Translations under genes and position numbers: made by a program
Origin: Burkholderiales bacterium
GTDB lineage: Bacteria; Pseudomonadota; Gammaproteobacteria; Burkholderiales; Burkholderiaceae_E
DNA: 42,452 nt
NCBI GenBank assembly: GCA_005798775.1
Contig: SYIM01000115.1
Coordinates: 1 to 42,452 of the forward strand
Direction of reading: 5' to 3'
Notes under the pieces: model-generated
The model's database searches: none
What the model saw: the letters and a program-made list of their open reading frames with translations, nothing else
What the model was told of the DNA's origin: nothing
Part shown: piece after piece, positions 26,162-35,240 of the stretch
Layout of the letters: each line of letters opens with the position of its first letter
Position numbering within the stretch: the stretch's first letter is position 1

Positions 26162-27822
26162 GCGCACTAGAACCCCTTCTGGCGGTTCGAGATCTACGCG
26201 TGAGCTTCCGATCAGCCACGGGGCGTGAGCAGGCCGTTCGCGGGCTTGATTTTTCGATTGCAGAGGGTGAGTCGGTTGCGCTGGTGGGGGAGTCTGGCTG
26301 TGGCAAGTCGACGGCTGCGCTTGCGCTGATGCGACTCCTTCCCGATTCGGCAGCTTGCACGGGGCAGATCCGGTTTGCTGGTCGACACCTTCCTGAGCTG
26401 TCAGCGGCCGACATGCGGGGGCTTCGTGGTCGGTCAATTTCGATGATTTTTCAGGAACCGATGAGTTCGCTCAATCCCGTGCATCGGGTGGGTGATCAGA
26501 TTGTCGAAGTGCTGCGTGCGCATGGACGCCTTTCGCGTGAGGCGGCTCGCCGCCGTGCGGTGGAACTGCTCGAACGGGTTCAGATCGCTGAACCCGTTCG
26601 CCGTTTTGATAACTATCCGCACCAGCTGTCCGGGGGCCAGCGGCAACGGGTGATGATCGCCATCGCGATCGCCTGTGGGCCCCAGTTACTGATTGCAGAC
26701 GAACCCACTACCGCACTCGATGTCACGGTTCAGGCGCAGGTTCTCGCCCTGCTCGATCGCCTGCGGCGCGAGCTTGGTATGGCACTCCTTCTGATCACGC
26801 ATGACCTCGGGGTCGTTGCCGAATACGCGGATCGCGTGCTGGTGATGCTGGATGGTTCGCTGGTCGAGGAGGCGTCCACACAGCGCCTGTTTGAAGCGCC
26901 AGCCCATCACTACAGCCGCCAGCTGCTTGCGGCATCTTTGCATTGTCAGCCGGCGCCGGTTGCGCCTCAAGGACGCGTGATGCCGGCTCTGCCGCGCGAA
27001 GAGACTCCGCTGTTACGGACCGACCGGCTGGTGGTGGCGTATCCGCGAACGCGGTCAGCGCGCACAAACGCGGTCGACGGCGTATCTTTTTCGATCGCGG
27101 CAGGCGAGACCCTGGGCCTCATCGGTGAGAGTGGCTGCGGCAAATCAACCCTTGCACGTGCATTGGTGCGCCTCATTGCCCACCATGCCGGAACCATTTA
27201 CTTGGAAGGCACTGAGGTGGGTTCGCTGCCTGAACGTGAGTTGGGCACCTTGAGGCAACGCGTTCAAATGGTGTTCCAGGATCCCTATGGCTCACTGAAC
27301 CCGCGCCAGTCGGTTGGTCGGATCCTGGACACGGTGCTGGTGGTTAACCAGTTTGGGGATGCAAGCGCCCGGGCGCTTCGTATCGACCGACTCATTGAAC
27401 GGGTTGGGTTGCCAGCCGATTCGCGAAGCCGATATCCCATTGATTTATCGGGTGGGCAGCGCCAGGGCATCGGTATGGCGGGGGCATTGCTGCTGAAGCC
27501 CGCGCTTCTTGTGCTTGATGAGCCGGTTTCCGCACTCGACGTATCGATTCAAGCCCAGATCCTCGATTTGTTGCTTGAACTCAAGCGGGATCTGGGGCTC
27601 GCCTACCGGTTTATCTCGCACGACTTGGCAGTGGTACGGCGGATGTCGGACAGGGTGGTGGTGATGCGCGACGGCCGGTTCGTAGAGAAGGGCGATAATC
27701 CCTCCGTCTGGGAGGCCCCGCGCCACACTTATACCCAGAGCCTGATGGCCGCGATGCCGCGCGTGCGCTGGCGCGTGGCGGTTGGAGATCAGAGCGCGGC
27801 GGTAACCCCACCGTCCACATAA
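26158..27822 (+). CDS. ABC transporter, two fused ATPase domains (DppD-DppF type)
   Basis: Two Walker A motifs (GESGCGKST twice), two signature regions ([12 protein letters not shown] and [12 protein letters not shown]); TTG start overlaps the upstream stop. Confidence 0.95.
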   Translation: MSALEPLLAVRDLRVSFRSATGREQAVRGLDFSIAEGESVALVGESGCGKSTAALALMRLLPDSAACTGQIRFAGRHLPELSAADMRGLRGRSISMIFQEPMSSLNPVHRVGDQIVEVLRAHGRLSREAARRRAVELLERVQIAEPVRRFDNYPHQLSGGQRQRVMIAIAIACGPQLLIADEPTTALDVTVQAQVLALLDRLRRELGMALLLITHDLGVVAEYADRVLVMLDGSLVEEASTQRLFEAPAHHYSRQLLAASLHCQPAPVAPQGRVMPALPREETPLLRTDRLVVAYPRTRSARTNAVDGVSFSIAAGETLGLIGESGCGKSTLARALVRLIAHHAGTIYLEGTEVGSLPERELGTLRQRVQMVFQDPYGSLNPRQSVGRILDTVLVVNQFGDASARALRIDRLIERVGLPADSRSRYPIDLSGGQRQGIGMAGALLLKPALLVLDEPVSALDVSIQAQILDLLLELKRDLGLAYRFISHDLAVVRRMSDRVVVMRDGRFVEKGDNPSVWEAPRHTYTQSLMAAMPRVRWRVAVGDQSAAVTPPST

Positions 27823-28556
27823 AGCACGTGCCCGTTCACGAAACGAGATGCATCGCTTGCCAGGAACACCGCTGCGGGCCCCAGGTCTTCAAGATCACCC
27901 CAACGACGGCTGGGTGTGCGGCCGACAAGCCAATTGCTGAACTGCGGGTCATTCACCAGGCGCTCATTGAGCTCGGTCTTGAAAAAACCCGGACCGATCC
28001 CGTTGACTCGAATGCCGTGTGGACCCCAGTCACTGGCCATTGCCTTGGTGAGCATCTTCACCCCGCCCTTGCTTGCCGTGTAGGGGGCGACCGTCGGGCG
28101 CGAGACCTCGCTCATAACCGAACAGATGTTAATGATTGAGCCACGTTTTCGGGTAATCATGCCCTGAGCAACGGCCTTGCTCACGTAGTAGACGCTATCG
28201 AGATTAGTTGCCATCAGGCGGCGCCAGTCGTCATCATCAAATTGATCCAGCGGGGCACGAATCTGTATGCCGGCGTTGTTCACCAGAATATCGATCGGAC
28301 CCTGCGAGTCAATTCGTGTAACCGCCTCGCGAACCGAGCCTGAATCGGTTACGTCGAAACATTCCGCCGACACCGACATGCCCTTGGCATCTAATTGCGC
28401 TCGGGCGGTATCGAGGCGCTGGGCGTTTCGTGCATTGAGGACCACATGCGCACCAGCGGATGCCAGAGCCTCTGCGATGGCAAGTCCGATACCCATTGAT
28501 GAGCCTGTGACCAGTGCTCGGCAACCGTTCAGGCGAAAGCTGTCAATCACGTTCAT
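27789..28556 (-). CDS. SDR-family oxidoreductase (gluconate 5-dehydrogenase-like)
   Basis: MNVIDSFRLNGCRALVTGSSMGIGLAIAEALA...ILVNNAGIQIRAPL...YTASKGGVKMLTKAMASDWGPHGIRVNGIGPGFFKTELN. Confidence 0.93.
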   Translation of the reverse strand: MNVIDSFRLNGCRALVTGSSMGIGLAIAEALASAGAHVVLNARNAQRLDTARAQLDAKGMSVSAECFDVTDSGSVREAVTRIDSQGPIDILVNNAGIQIRAPLDQFDDDDWRRLMATNLDSVYYVSKAVAQGMITRKRGSIINICSVMSEVSRPTVAPYTASKGGVKMLTKAMASDWGPHGIRVNGIGPGFFKTELNERLVNDPQFSNWLVGRTPSRRWGDLEDLGPAAVFLASDASRFVNGHVLYVDGGVTAAL

Positions 28557-28567
28557 GAGGAACTCCT

Positions 28568-29896
28568 TCAGAAAAGCTGCCGCACCAGCCAGAGCGAAAG
28601 GCTGGGGAAAAACAGCAACAGGACGCATCGTGTGGCGTCCCAGACCAGGAAGGGCATGACCCCCCGGTAAGTTTCAGACATGGGAACGTCACGTGCGAGG
28701 TTGTTGACCACGTAAACATTGAGTCCTATGGGGGGCGCGATCAGCCCGATACCCACCGTCATCAGCACCAGGATGCCGAACCAAAGAGCCTTGGCTTCAT
28801 ATTTCAGACCCCAAAGCTCAAGCCCCATGACTGCCGGAAAGATCACCGGAATGGTGAGGAGCAGCATGGAGAGTTCGTCCATCACACACCCAAGCAGCAC
28901 GTAGAGCAGCATGATCGCCATCACGATCGTCAAGTCGGGCACTGGCAACTGAGTGACCCACTGCGCGATAAATTTCGGCATTTCAGTGAGCGCGAGTGTC
29001 GCGTTCATCATGTCGGCGCCGAGAAAAATCATGAACACCATACCAGTGGTTTCTGCTGTCGACACCAGGGATTCCTGAATTCCAGCGAGCGTCAATTCAC
29101 GCCTGGCGAGACCGACCACCAGCGTCATGGTGGCGCCTACTGCAGCGCCCTCGGTAGGCGAAAAGAGCCCGGAGTAGATGCCGCCAAACACGACCATGAA
29201 TAGCAATGCAATCGGCCAGACCGCCAGGAGGGCCGGTATCTTGTTGCGCCAGCTGAGCCGCTCGCTTGACGGCGCCATGTCGGGCCGCGCACGCGCGTAA
29301 AGCGCGACCACCACGATATATCCCAGCATGGCGAGGATGCCAGGCACCATGGCAGCGGCGAATAGCTTGGCAATATTTTGCTCGGTGAGAATCGCGTAAA
29401 CCACTAGCGGAACCGAGGGTGGAATCAGGATGCCCAGGGTGCCGCCCGTGGCGAGGGTGGCCGTGGCCAGACGTCCGCTGTAGCCATGGGCTCGCATCTG
29501 AGGATAGGCCACCTGGGTAATGGTGGCCGACGTGGCGACTGAAGACCCGCACACCGCACCGAACGCACCTGCCGACAGAATCGACGCCATGGCGAGGCCA
29601 CCCCGCACATGTCCCACCAGTACGGAGGTGGCGAGGAAAAGATCGCGACTCAATCCACCCTTTGAGGCAAATTGACCCATCAGCAAAAAGAGCGGAATCA
29701 CGCTGAGGTCATAGACCGTGAGCCGTGCAACCGCGCTCCCCTTGAGCAGGTTGAGCGTATTGCCAGCGTCGGTCATGACGAGATAACCGATCGCGCCCGG
29801 CAGGAACATGGCGACTGCGATCGGAATCCGGATTGCCATCATGAGCAGCATGGCGCCAAACATGACGAGACCGACCTGAGCGGCCATCGCGCTCAA
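28568..29896 (-). CDS. dctM: TRAP transporter large permease (DctM)
   Basis: 442 aa multi-TM; MRAHGYSGRLATATLATGGTLGILIPPSVPLVVYAILTEQNIAKLFAAAMVPGIL. Confidence 0.95.
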   Translation of the reverse strand: MSAMAAQVGLVMFGAMLLMMAIRIPIAVAMFLPGAIGYLVMTDAGNTLNLLKGSAVARLTVYDLSVIPLFLLMGQFASKGGLSRDLFLATSVLVGHVRGGLAMASILSAGAFGAVCGSSVATSATITQVAYPQMRAHGYSGRLATATLATGGTLGILIPPSVPLVVYAILTEQNIAKLFAAAMVPGILAMLGYIVVVALYARARPDMAPSSERLSWRNKIPALLAVWPIALLFMVVFGGIYSGLFSPTEGAAVGATMTLVVGLARRELTLAGIQESLVSTAETTGMVFMIFLGADMMNATLALTEMPKFIAQWVTQLPVPDLTIVMAIMLLYVLLGCVMDELSMLLLTIPVIFPAVMGLELWGLKYEAKALWFGILVLMTVGIGLIAPPIGLNVYVVNNLARDVPMSETYRGVMPFLVWDATRCVLLLFFPSLSLWLVRQLF

Positions 29897-30393
29897 CGGA
29901 AGGCACCCGGCTCGTTGTTGTCATCAGGCGGCAGCATGCCTGACAGCATTTTCCAACCCTGAATCAGGGCGATCAGCGCCGCCAGCGCAAGCCCCGGAGC
30001 GAGCGACGCGTAGGCCCACCACATGGGAACTGACAGGATCATGGTGGTCTCGCCAGCCTGTTTGACCGACGCCGCACCCACCGCTGTTCGCCAGGCGAGG
30101 AGCCCGTACATCACGACCAGCAGCCAGCAGCCAGCGCCATCCAGCATTTGTCGTGTTCGACCTTTGCAGCGCTGTGTAAAGAAGTCCACCAGAATATTTG
30201 CTCGACGCAACTGGCACACCGGCAGACAGAGCGAAATGGCTAGTGCGATACCAACCTGGGTGATCTCGACATCACCCGGAATCGGCATATCCCAAACCGC
30301 CCGCAGGATCACACTGGTCGTGGTCATGAAGCCCACCGCCAGCGCAACGCCTGATCCGGCAAGGCCAAAAGCATTGGAGAGCGATGTGAGCAT
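29893..30393 (-). CDS. dctQ: TRAP transporter small permease (DctQ)
   Basis: 166 aa, 4 TM; ADILVDFF-like segment RRANILVDFFTQR; 4-bp overlap with dctM. Confidence 0.9.
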   Translation of the reverse strand: MLTSLSNAFGLAGSGVALAVGFMTTTSVILRAVWDMPIPGDVEITQVGIALAISLCLPVCQLRRANILVDFFTQRCKGRTRQMLDGAGCWLLVVMYGLLAWRTAVGAASVKQAGETTMILSVPMWWAYASLAPGLALAALIALIQGWKMLSGMLPPDDNNEPGAFR

Positions 30394-30410
30394 GATGAAA
30401 AGGAGTCTGG

Positions 30411-30444
30411 CTTAAAAAGGGAACGGGCGCCGCCAGGGCGCCCG
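30411..30444 (-). terminator. Hairpin plus T-tract between dctP and dctQ (attenuator/partial terminator candidate)
   Basis: CGGGCGCC-GCCAG/CTGGC-GGCGCCCG (8-bp perfect arms, 5-nt loop, 30424-30444); on the minus strand followed by TTCCCTTTTTAAG. Confidence 0.7.
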
Positions 30445-30469
30445 CACCGCTTAGCCCGGGAATCGGGCG

Positions 30470-31516
30470 TCAGCGAGCCTTGGAATACTTGACGATCAGG
30501 TCGCGTGCATCCTGGAGCATCTGCTTGCCGGGTAATCCCTTCTTGTCCATGTCGGCGATCCACTCTTCATAAAGTGGCTCCGCAGCCTTGATCCAACGGT
30601 CGGTTTCGGCGGCGCTGATGGCAATGAAGGTATTTCCGCGCTCCTTGGCGGCGGCACGGCCGGCTGCGGTCGCCTCGTCCCAGTAACGGCCGATGGTGCG
30701 GGACAATTCTGCGCCGCTGTTACGACTGATGATCGCTTTCAGGTCAGGGGCCAGTGCCTCGAACTTGGCTTCGTTCATCATGAACACAAAGCCGGCGGTG
30801 AAGAGCGCTGGCCGGTTGTTGTCGATCTCTGTGTGAAACTTGCTTACCTCTTGGAGCTTGAACGGCGGAATGATCTCCCAGGCCGTGAGGAAACCGTCGA
30901 TCGTGCCCTTATTCATGGCGTCGGCTACTGCAGTGATTGGCATGCCGACGGGCGTGGCGCCAAGGCGTGCGAGCAGCTTCGAAGACTGGCGGCTGGCCGC
31001 TCGGATCTTCTGGCCCCTGAAGTCTTCCAGGCGGTTGATCGCCTTGCCCGAGGTGCTGATGAAGCCTGGATCGTGAACCCACGTGGCGAGCACTTTCGAT
31101 CCTGGGAACTCCTTGGCGCCGTGTTTGAGAAGATATTCCCAGGCGGCCGCCGACGCGACCTCAGCCGAATTGGTCATGAAGGGAAGCTCGAAGGCCTCCA
31201 TGATCGGAAACCGTCCTGGTGTGTAGCCAGGCAGGGTCACCGTCAGCTCATCAACTCCGTCTTTCAAGCGGTCAACGAGTTGAGCGGGCGTGCCGCCACC
31301 GGTCATGGCCGGCAGGATCTGGCAACGAAGGCGGTTGTTGGATTCTTGAGCGATCTTCTCGCACCAGGGCGCGACCACCCGCTTGTGCCCCATGCCAACG
31401 GTGGGCCACATATGATGAAACTTGAGGAGGGTCTCCTGTGCGACGGCAGTGCCCGCAGCAAGCGAAAGTCCGGCGGCGAGCGCAATGCGCGCAAAGGGGA
31501 TGTTGATAGGCGTCAT
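30470..31516 (-). CDS. dctP: TRAP transporter solute-binding protein (DctP family)
   Basis: MTPINIPFARIALAAGLSLAAGTAVAQETLLKFHHMWPTVGMGHKRVVAPWCEKIAQES...LEDFRGQKIRAASRQSSKLLARLGATPVGMPITAV. Confidence 0.95.
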   Translation of the reverse strand: MTPINIPFARIALAAGLSLAAGTAVAQETLLKFHHMWPTVGMGHKRVVAPWCEKIAQESNNRLRCQILPAMTGGGTPAQLVDRLKDGVDELTVTLPGYTPGRFPIMEAFELPFMTNSAEVASAAAWEYLLKHGAKEFPGSKVLATWVHDPGFISTSGKAINRLEDFRGQKIRAASRQSSKLLARLGATPVGMPITAVADAMNKGTIDGFLTAWEIIPPFKLQEVSKFHTEIDNNRPALFTAGFVFMMNEAKFEALAPDLKAIISRNSGAELSRTIGRYWDEATAAGRAAAKERGNTFIAISAAETDRWIKAAEPLYEEWIADMDKKGLPGKQMLQDARDLIVKYSKAR

Positions 31517-31564
31517 CGTCGTCTCCTGTGGGCGGGGCCTGGGCCCCGGTTCAATTGAAGCTTG

Positions 31565-32680
31565 TCAGTGCCAGACTTCGTTGGCGGTCTCAATGACCAG
31601 TCGCAGTTTGCTACGCTGATCCTCCACCGCGATATCGTTGCCGTGCACCGTACTCGAAAAGCCGCACTGCGGCGAGAGTGCCAGCTGATCGAGCGGCACA
31701 TAGCGCGCAGCCTCGTCAATTCGGCGCTTGAGTGCGTCCTTGGTTTCCATGGCCCCAAACTTGGTGGTAACCAGCCCCAGCACCACGATCTTGCCTTTGG
31801 GAAGGAAGCGCAGAGGCCGGAAATCGCCGCTACGGTCGTCGTCGTACTCGAGAAAATAGGCGTCGACATTCATGCGGGATAACAGCGCCTCGGCCACTGG
31901 CTCATAGTTTCCAGCCGCGAAATGCGTGCTTTTGAAATTACCGCGGCACAAGTGAATGCCCATCGTCATGCCCGCAGGCTTTCGTGCCAAGACCTTGTTG
32001 ATGAAGTCGGCATAGCGGTTGGGAAGTTCGTTGGGATCGTCGCCCCGGCTGCGAGCGGCCTCGCGCATCTTCTCATCACAGAGGTAGGCGAGATTGGTGT
32101 CGTCCATCTGCACGTAGTCGCAGCCGGCCGCTGCGAGGGCTTGAAGCTCGTCGCCGTAGGCACTTGCCACGTCATCATAAAAAAATGGATCGAGTTCCGG
32201 GTAGGCGGCCTTGCTGATTCCGCCCCGGCCGCCACGAAAGTGGAGCATGGTGGGCGACGGAATAGTGACCTTGGCACGCGTGCCTGTGGGCAGGTGAGCC
32301 TTCAAGTAATTGAAGTCATCAACCTGAATATTTTGGGTGTGACGAATTCGATCTACCACCCTGATTCCTGGCGGTGCGAATTGCTTGGAGCCATCCGGGT
32401 TGAGAAGCGCCACCGGGATGTCGGTGGCAACACCGCTCAGCTGTTCAAGAAAATCGATGTGAAACCAGGTGCGGCGAAATTCGCCGTCGGTGATGGCTTT
32501 CAACCCCACGTCGTTCTGAAACGCGATGATCTCGCAGATGGCTCGGTCTTCAACCTTCCGCAGTTCATCGGCACCGATCTCCCCTTTGGCTTTGCGATCG
32601 CGCGCCTCAAGCAGATATTTGGGGCGAAGAAAACTCCCGACATGATCGTATCGGGCGGGCAGGGAGTAACTCACGATCAC
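31565..32680 (-). CDS. MetE C-terminal-like (cobalamin-independent methionine synthase II family) protein
   Basis: LPARYDHVGSFLRPKYLLEARDRKAKGEIGADELRKVEDRAICEIIAFQNDVGLKAITDGEFRRTWFHIDFLEQL...YVQMDDTNLAYLCD...MTMGIHLCRGNFKS; YxjG/YxjH-like. Confidence 0.9.
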   Translation of the reverse strand: MIVSYSLPARYDHVGSFLRPKYLLEARDRKAKGEIGADELRKVEDRAICEIIAFQNDVGLKAITDGEFRRTWFHIDFLEQLSGVATDIPVALLNPDGSKQFAPPGIRVVDRIRHTQNIQVDDFNYLKAHLPTGTRAKVTIPSPTMLHFRGGRGGISKAAYPELDPFFYDDVASAYGDELQALAAAGCDYVQMDDTNLAYLCDEKMREAARSRGDDPNELPNRYADFINKVLARKPAGMTMGIHLCRGNFKSTHFAAGNYEPVAEALLSRMNVDAYFLEYDDDRSGDFRPLRFLPKGKIVVLGLVTTKFGAMETKDALKRRIDEAARYVPLDQLALSPQCGFSSTVHGNDIAVEDQRSKLRLVIETANEVWH

Positions 32681-32769
32681 CTCGGCAAGGGCTTTAAACG
32701 GCAGAAAAAACGGACAGGCGGAAGCAACTGGATGCGGATTTTAACCCCAGTGGCAGCGGGGAATGCCTA

Positions 32770-33513
32770 CTAGGCGTGAACCGCCTCGCCCAAATAGGCT
32801 GCCCGGATAGCGGGCTGAGCTATGAGGGTTTGCGGGTCGCCCTCGGTAACGATTCGACCGCCCTCGAGCACATAGGCACGGCTAGCCGCCTCAAGCGCAC
32901 GGACCGCGTTCTGCTCGATCAGCAAAATCGATACGCCCGACCGATGAATTTCGTGGATCGCCTGGAAAACCTGCTCCACTACCGAGGGCGCAAGCCCGAG
33001 CGAGGGCTCGTCGATCAGAAGTAGCCTGGGGTGTGCCATCAGGGCACGACCGAACGCCACCATCTGCTGCTGGCCGCCCGACCGGGTGCCGGCCAGCTGC
33101 CAGCGGCGTTCCTTGAGAATGGGGAATAGCCCAAACACACGCTCCATCGTTTCGGCGCGTCGCGAGCGGGCGAGCGACCGATAAGCGCCGATATCCAGAT
33201 TCTCCTCGACAGTCATTTGCCCGAACAGCAAGCGCCCCTCAGGAACAATTGACACATCGCGGTTGCACATCTGGGTCGCCGTCATCCGTGTGACGTCTTC
33301 GCCGCGCAGCACGATGCGCCCGGAGCGAACGGGAAGCAAACGCATGATCGTATTGATAAGCGTGGTCTTGCCAGCGCCATTGGGGCCCACCACCGACACA
33401 AGCTCGCCTTCGTCGACGTGCAGCGTCATATCCCACAGGGCAGGTGCGTCGCCGTAAGAAACATTGACGCTTTCAACGCTCAGAAGTCTGGGGGAGTTAG
33501 CGGCCGGCTTCAT
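32770..33513 (-). CDS. livF: Branched-chain amino acid-type ABC transporter ATPase LivF
   Basis: LLSVESVNVSYGDAPALWDMTLHVDEGELVSVVGPNGAGKTTLINTIMRLLPVRSGRI...ILLIEQNAVRALEAASRAYVLEGGRIVTEG. Confidence 0.94.
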   Translation of the reverse strand: MKPAANSPRLLSVESVNVSYGDAPALWDMTLHVDEGELVSVVGPNGAGKTTLINTIMRLLPVRSGRIVLRGEDVTRMTATQMCNRDVSIVPEGRLLFGQMTVEENLDIGAYRSLARSRRAETMERVFGLFPILKERRWQLAGTRSGGQQQMVAFGRALMAHPRLLLIDEPSLGLAPSVVEQVFQAIHEIHRSGVSILLIEQNAVRALEAASRAYVLEGGRIVTEGDPQTLIAQPAIRAAYLGEAVHA

Positions 33514-35239
33514 GGGGGGTTCCAAGATAAGCACTGATGACCTCGGGATCAGCGATGACTTTCCGGGGGTCACCGCTCGCGATGATCTGGCCATAATTGA
33601 GCACGATCAGGCGCTCGCAAAGCTCGAGTACCGCGCGCATGTTGTGTTCAATAAACACCACGGTCGAGCCGCGGTTTCGAATCTCCCGCACCAGGGTGAT
33701 CGCGCTGTTGATTTCCGACGGCGTAAGACCGGCGAGAACCTCGTCGAGCAGAACAAGCTGCGGCGCCGATGCAAGCGCTCGCGCGAGCTCAAGGAATTTC
33801 CGCTGATGAAGATTGAGCTCGGTAGGGAGCGCCCGGGCGCGCTCGGCCAGGCCGACGAACTCAAGCCAGTGCATGGCCTGGCGCTCAGCCTGGGTCCGCG
33901 AAAGTTGCCGACCACCAAACATGCCGGCAAGAGTGGCGTTCTCGAGCACTGTCAGCGTAACAAACGGACGCGGGATCTGATAGGTGCGGGCAATGCCTGA
34001 GTGCGCTGCCTGATAGGCGGGCTGCAGTACGAGATCGGTACCGCTAAAGACCACGCTGCCATGCTCGGGTTTATAGAGGCCGCTTATCACGTTGACCATC
34101 GTTGACTTGCCGGAACCATTGGGCCCGACCAGGCCGAGGATTTCACCCCGTCTGACATCGAGGCTCACATCGTTCAGCGCCCGTACGCCGGTGAACTGTT
34201 TGGTGACATGGTTGACAGAAAGAATCAGGTCGCCGTCCTGACCCTGACGGGTGATGGGCGGCGGCGACAGCGGTTCCGGGAGGGGCTTGGGCGCTGACTG
34301 GCGCATGCGCCACCAACGAAGTAGCTGTCCCATAATACCCTGTGGCATGAACAGGATGACGATGATCAGGATGAGCCCGATGGTGGCACGCCCTGCCACG
34401 GCGAAGTCACCAGCGGTAAAGGAATAAAGGAGCGCTGTGATCACTGTGGCGCCCACCGCAGGTCCAAACCAGTGGCGCGAACCACCCAGCACGCTCATCA
34501 GCACGACGTTGAGCGGAACGACGATATTGAATACCTCTCCCACCGTCACATAGGACACGAACACGGAGTGAATCCCACCGGCCACGCCAGCGAAGGCACA
34601 TGAAATGCCAAAGGCGATCAGCTTGTAGCGATAGGTGGGGACCCCCTGAACCTCGGCCACGTCCTCATCATCGTGTATCGCAAAAAGCGCTGAGCCTAGC
34701 CGATCACAATAAATCCAGTAGGCAACCCAGAGCATGACCGCGGCCAGCGCGAGAATGATCAGGTAGAAGCTGCCGGAGGGTGTGGGACCGATTGCTGGAA
34801 TCGGGACTGCCGACAGATAAACGCCCGGACCACCATCGATCGGGGTATTGAGAATGATCGTGCCGATCACAAAAGTGATAGCAAGCGTTAGCAGTCCGAA
34901 AAGCTCGCCGCGCAAACTTCGGAGCCGAAACACAATGGCGCCCAGGGCCACGCCGAAAACAGCCGCCACCAGACCCGCGACTGGCAGCGTGGCGAGGAAG
35001 GGCCAGTCGAGCTTACCGGCCAGAACTGCAGTGGTGTAGATGCCAACGCCAAAGAACGCGCCGTGACCGAACGAGAAATAGCCGGAGTAGCCAGACAGAA
35101 TGTTCCAGGACGTAGCGAGCACGATCCAGTGCAGCACCAGATACAGGAAGGTTTCGTAAAACGCGGGCAGTTTCAAAAGCGGGACTGCCGCAAGCAGCGG
35201 CAGAATCACCCAAAAACCCGCAATAACGCGTCGGTCCAT
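33497..35239 (-). CDS. Fused Liv-type ABC permease-ATPase (LivM-LivG)
   Basis: N-terminal LivM permease (LATSWNILSGYSGYFSFGHGAFFGVGIYTTAVL) followed by a LivG ATPase (VGPNGSGKSTMVNVISGLYKPEHGSVVF...VVFIEHNMRAVLELCERLIVLNYGQIIASG) in one ORF. Confidence 0.94.
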   Translation of the reverse strand: MDRRVIAGFWVILPLLAAVPLLKLPAFYETFLYLVLHWIVLATSWNILSGYSGYFSFGHGAFFGVGIYTTAVLAGKLDWPFLATLPVAGLVAAVFGVALGAIVFRLRSLRGELFGLLTLAITFVIGTIILNTPIDGGPGVYLSAVPIPAIGPTPSGSFYLIILALAAVMLWVAYWIYCDRLGSALFAIHDDEDVAEVQGVPTYRYKLIAFGISCAFAGVAGGIHSVFVSYVTVGEVFNIVVPLNVVLMSVLGGSRHWFGPAVGATVITALLYSFTAGDFAVAGRATIGLILIIVILFMPQGIMGQLLRWWRMRQSAPKPLPEPLSPPPITRQGQDGDLILSVNHVTKQFTGVRALNDVSLDVRRGEILGLVGPNGSGKSTMVNVISGLYKPEHGSVVFSGTDLVLQPAYQAAHSGIARTYQIPRPFVTLTVLENATLAGMFGGRQLSRTQAERQAMHWLEFVGLAERARALPTELNLHQRKFLELARALASAPQLVLLDEVLAGLTPSEINSAITLVREIRNRGSTVVFIEHNMRAVLELCERLIVLNYGQIIASGDPRKVIADPEVISAYLGTPHEAGR

Positions 35240-35240
35240 G

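Noticed and set aside
31534-31547. GGGGCC-TG-GGCCCC inverted repeat between the MetE-C-like gene and dctP
   Set aside because: Two-nt loop is too tight for a perfect hairpin and there is no T-tract on the minus strand; not supported as a terminator.
30833-31558. 241-aa plus-strand ORF
   Set aside because: Antisense shadow of dctP.
31922-32773. 283-aa plus-strand ORF
   Set aside because: Antisense shadow of the MetE-C-like gene; no domain signature.
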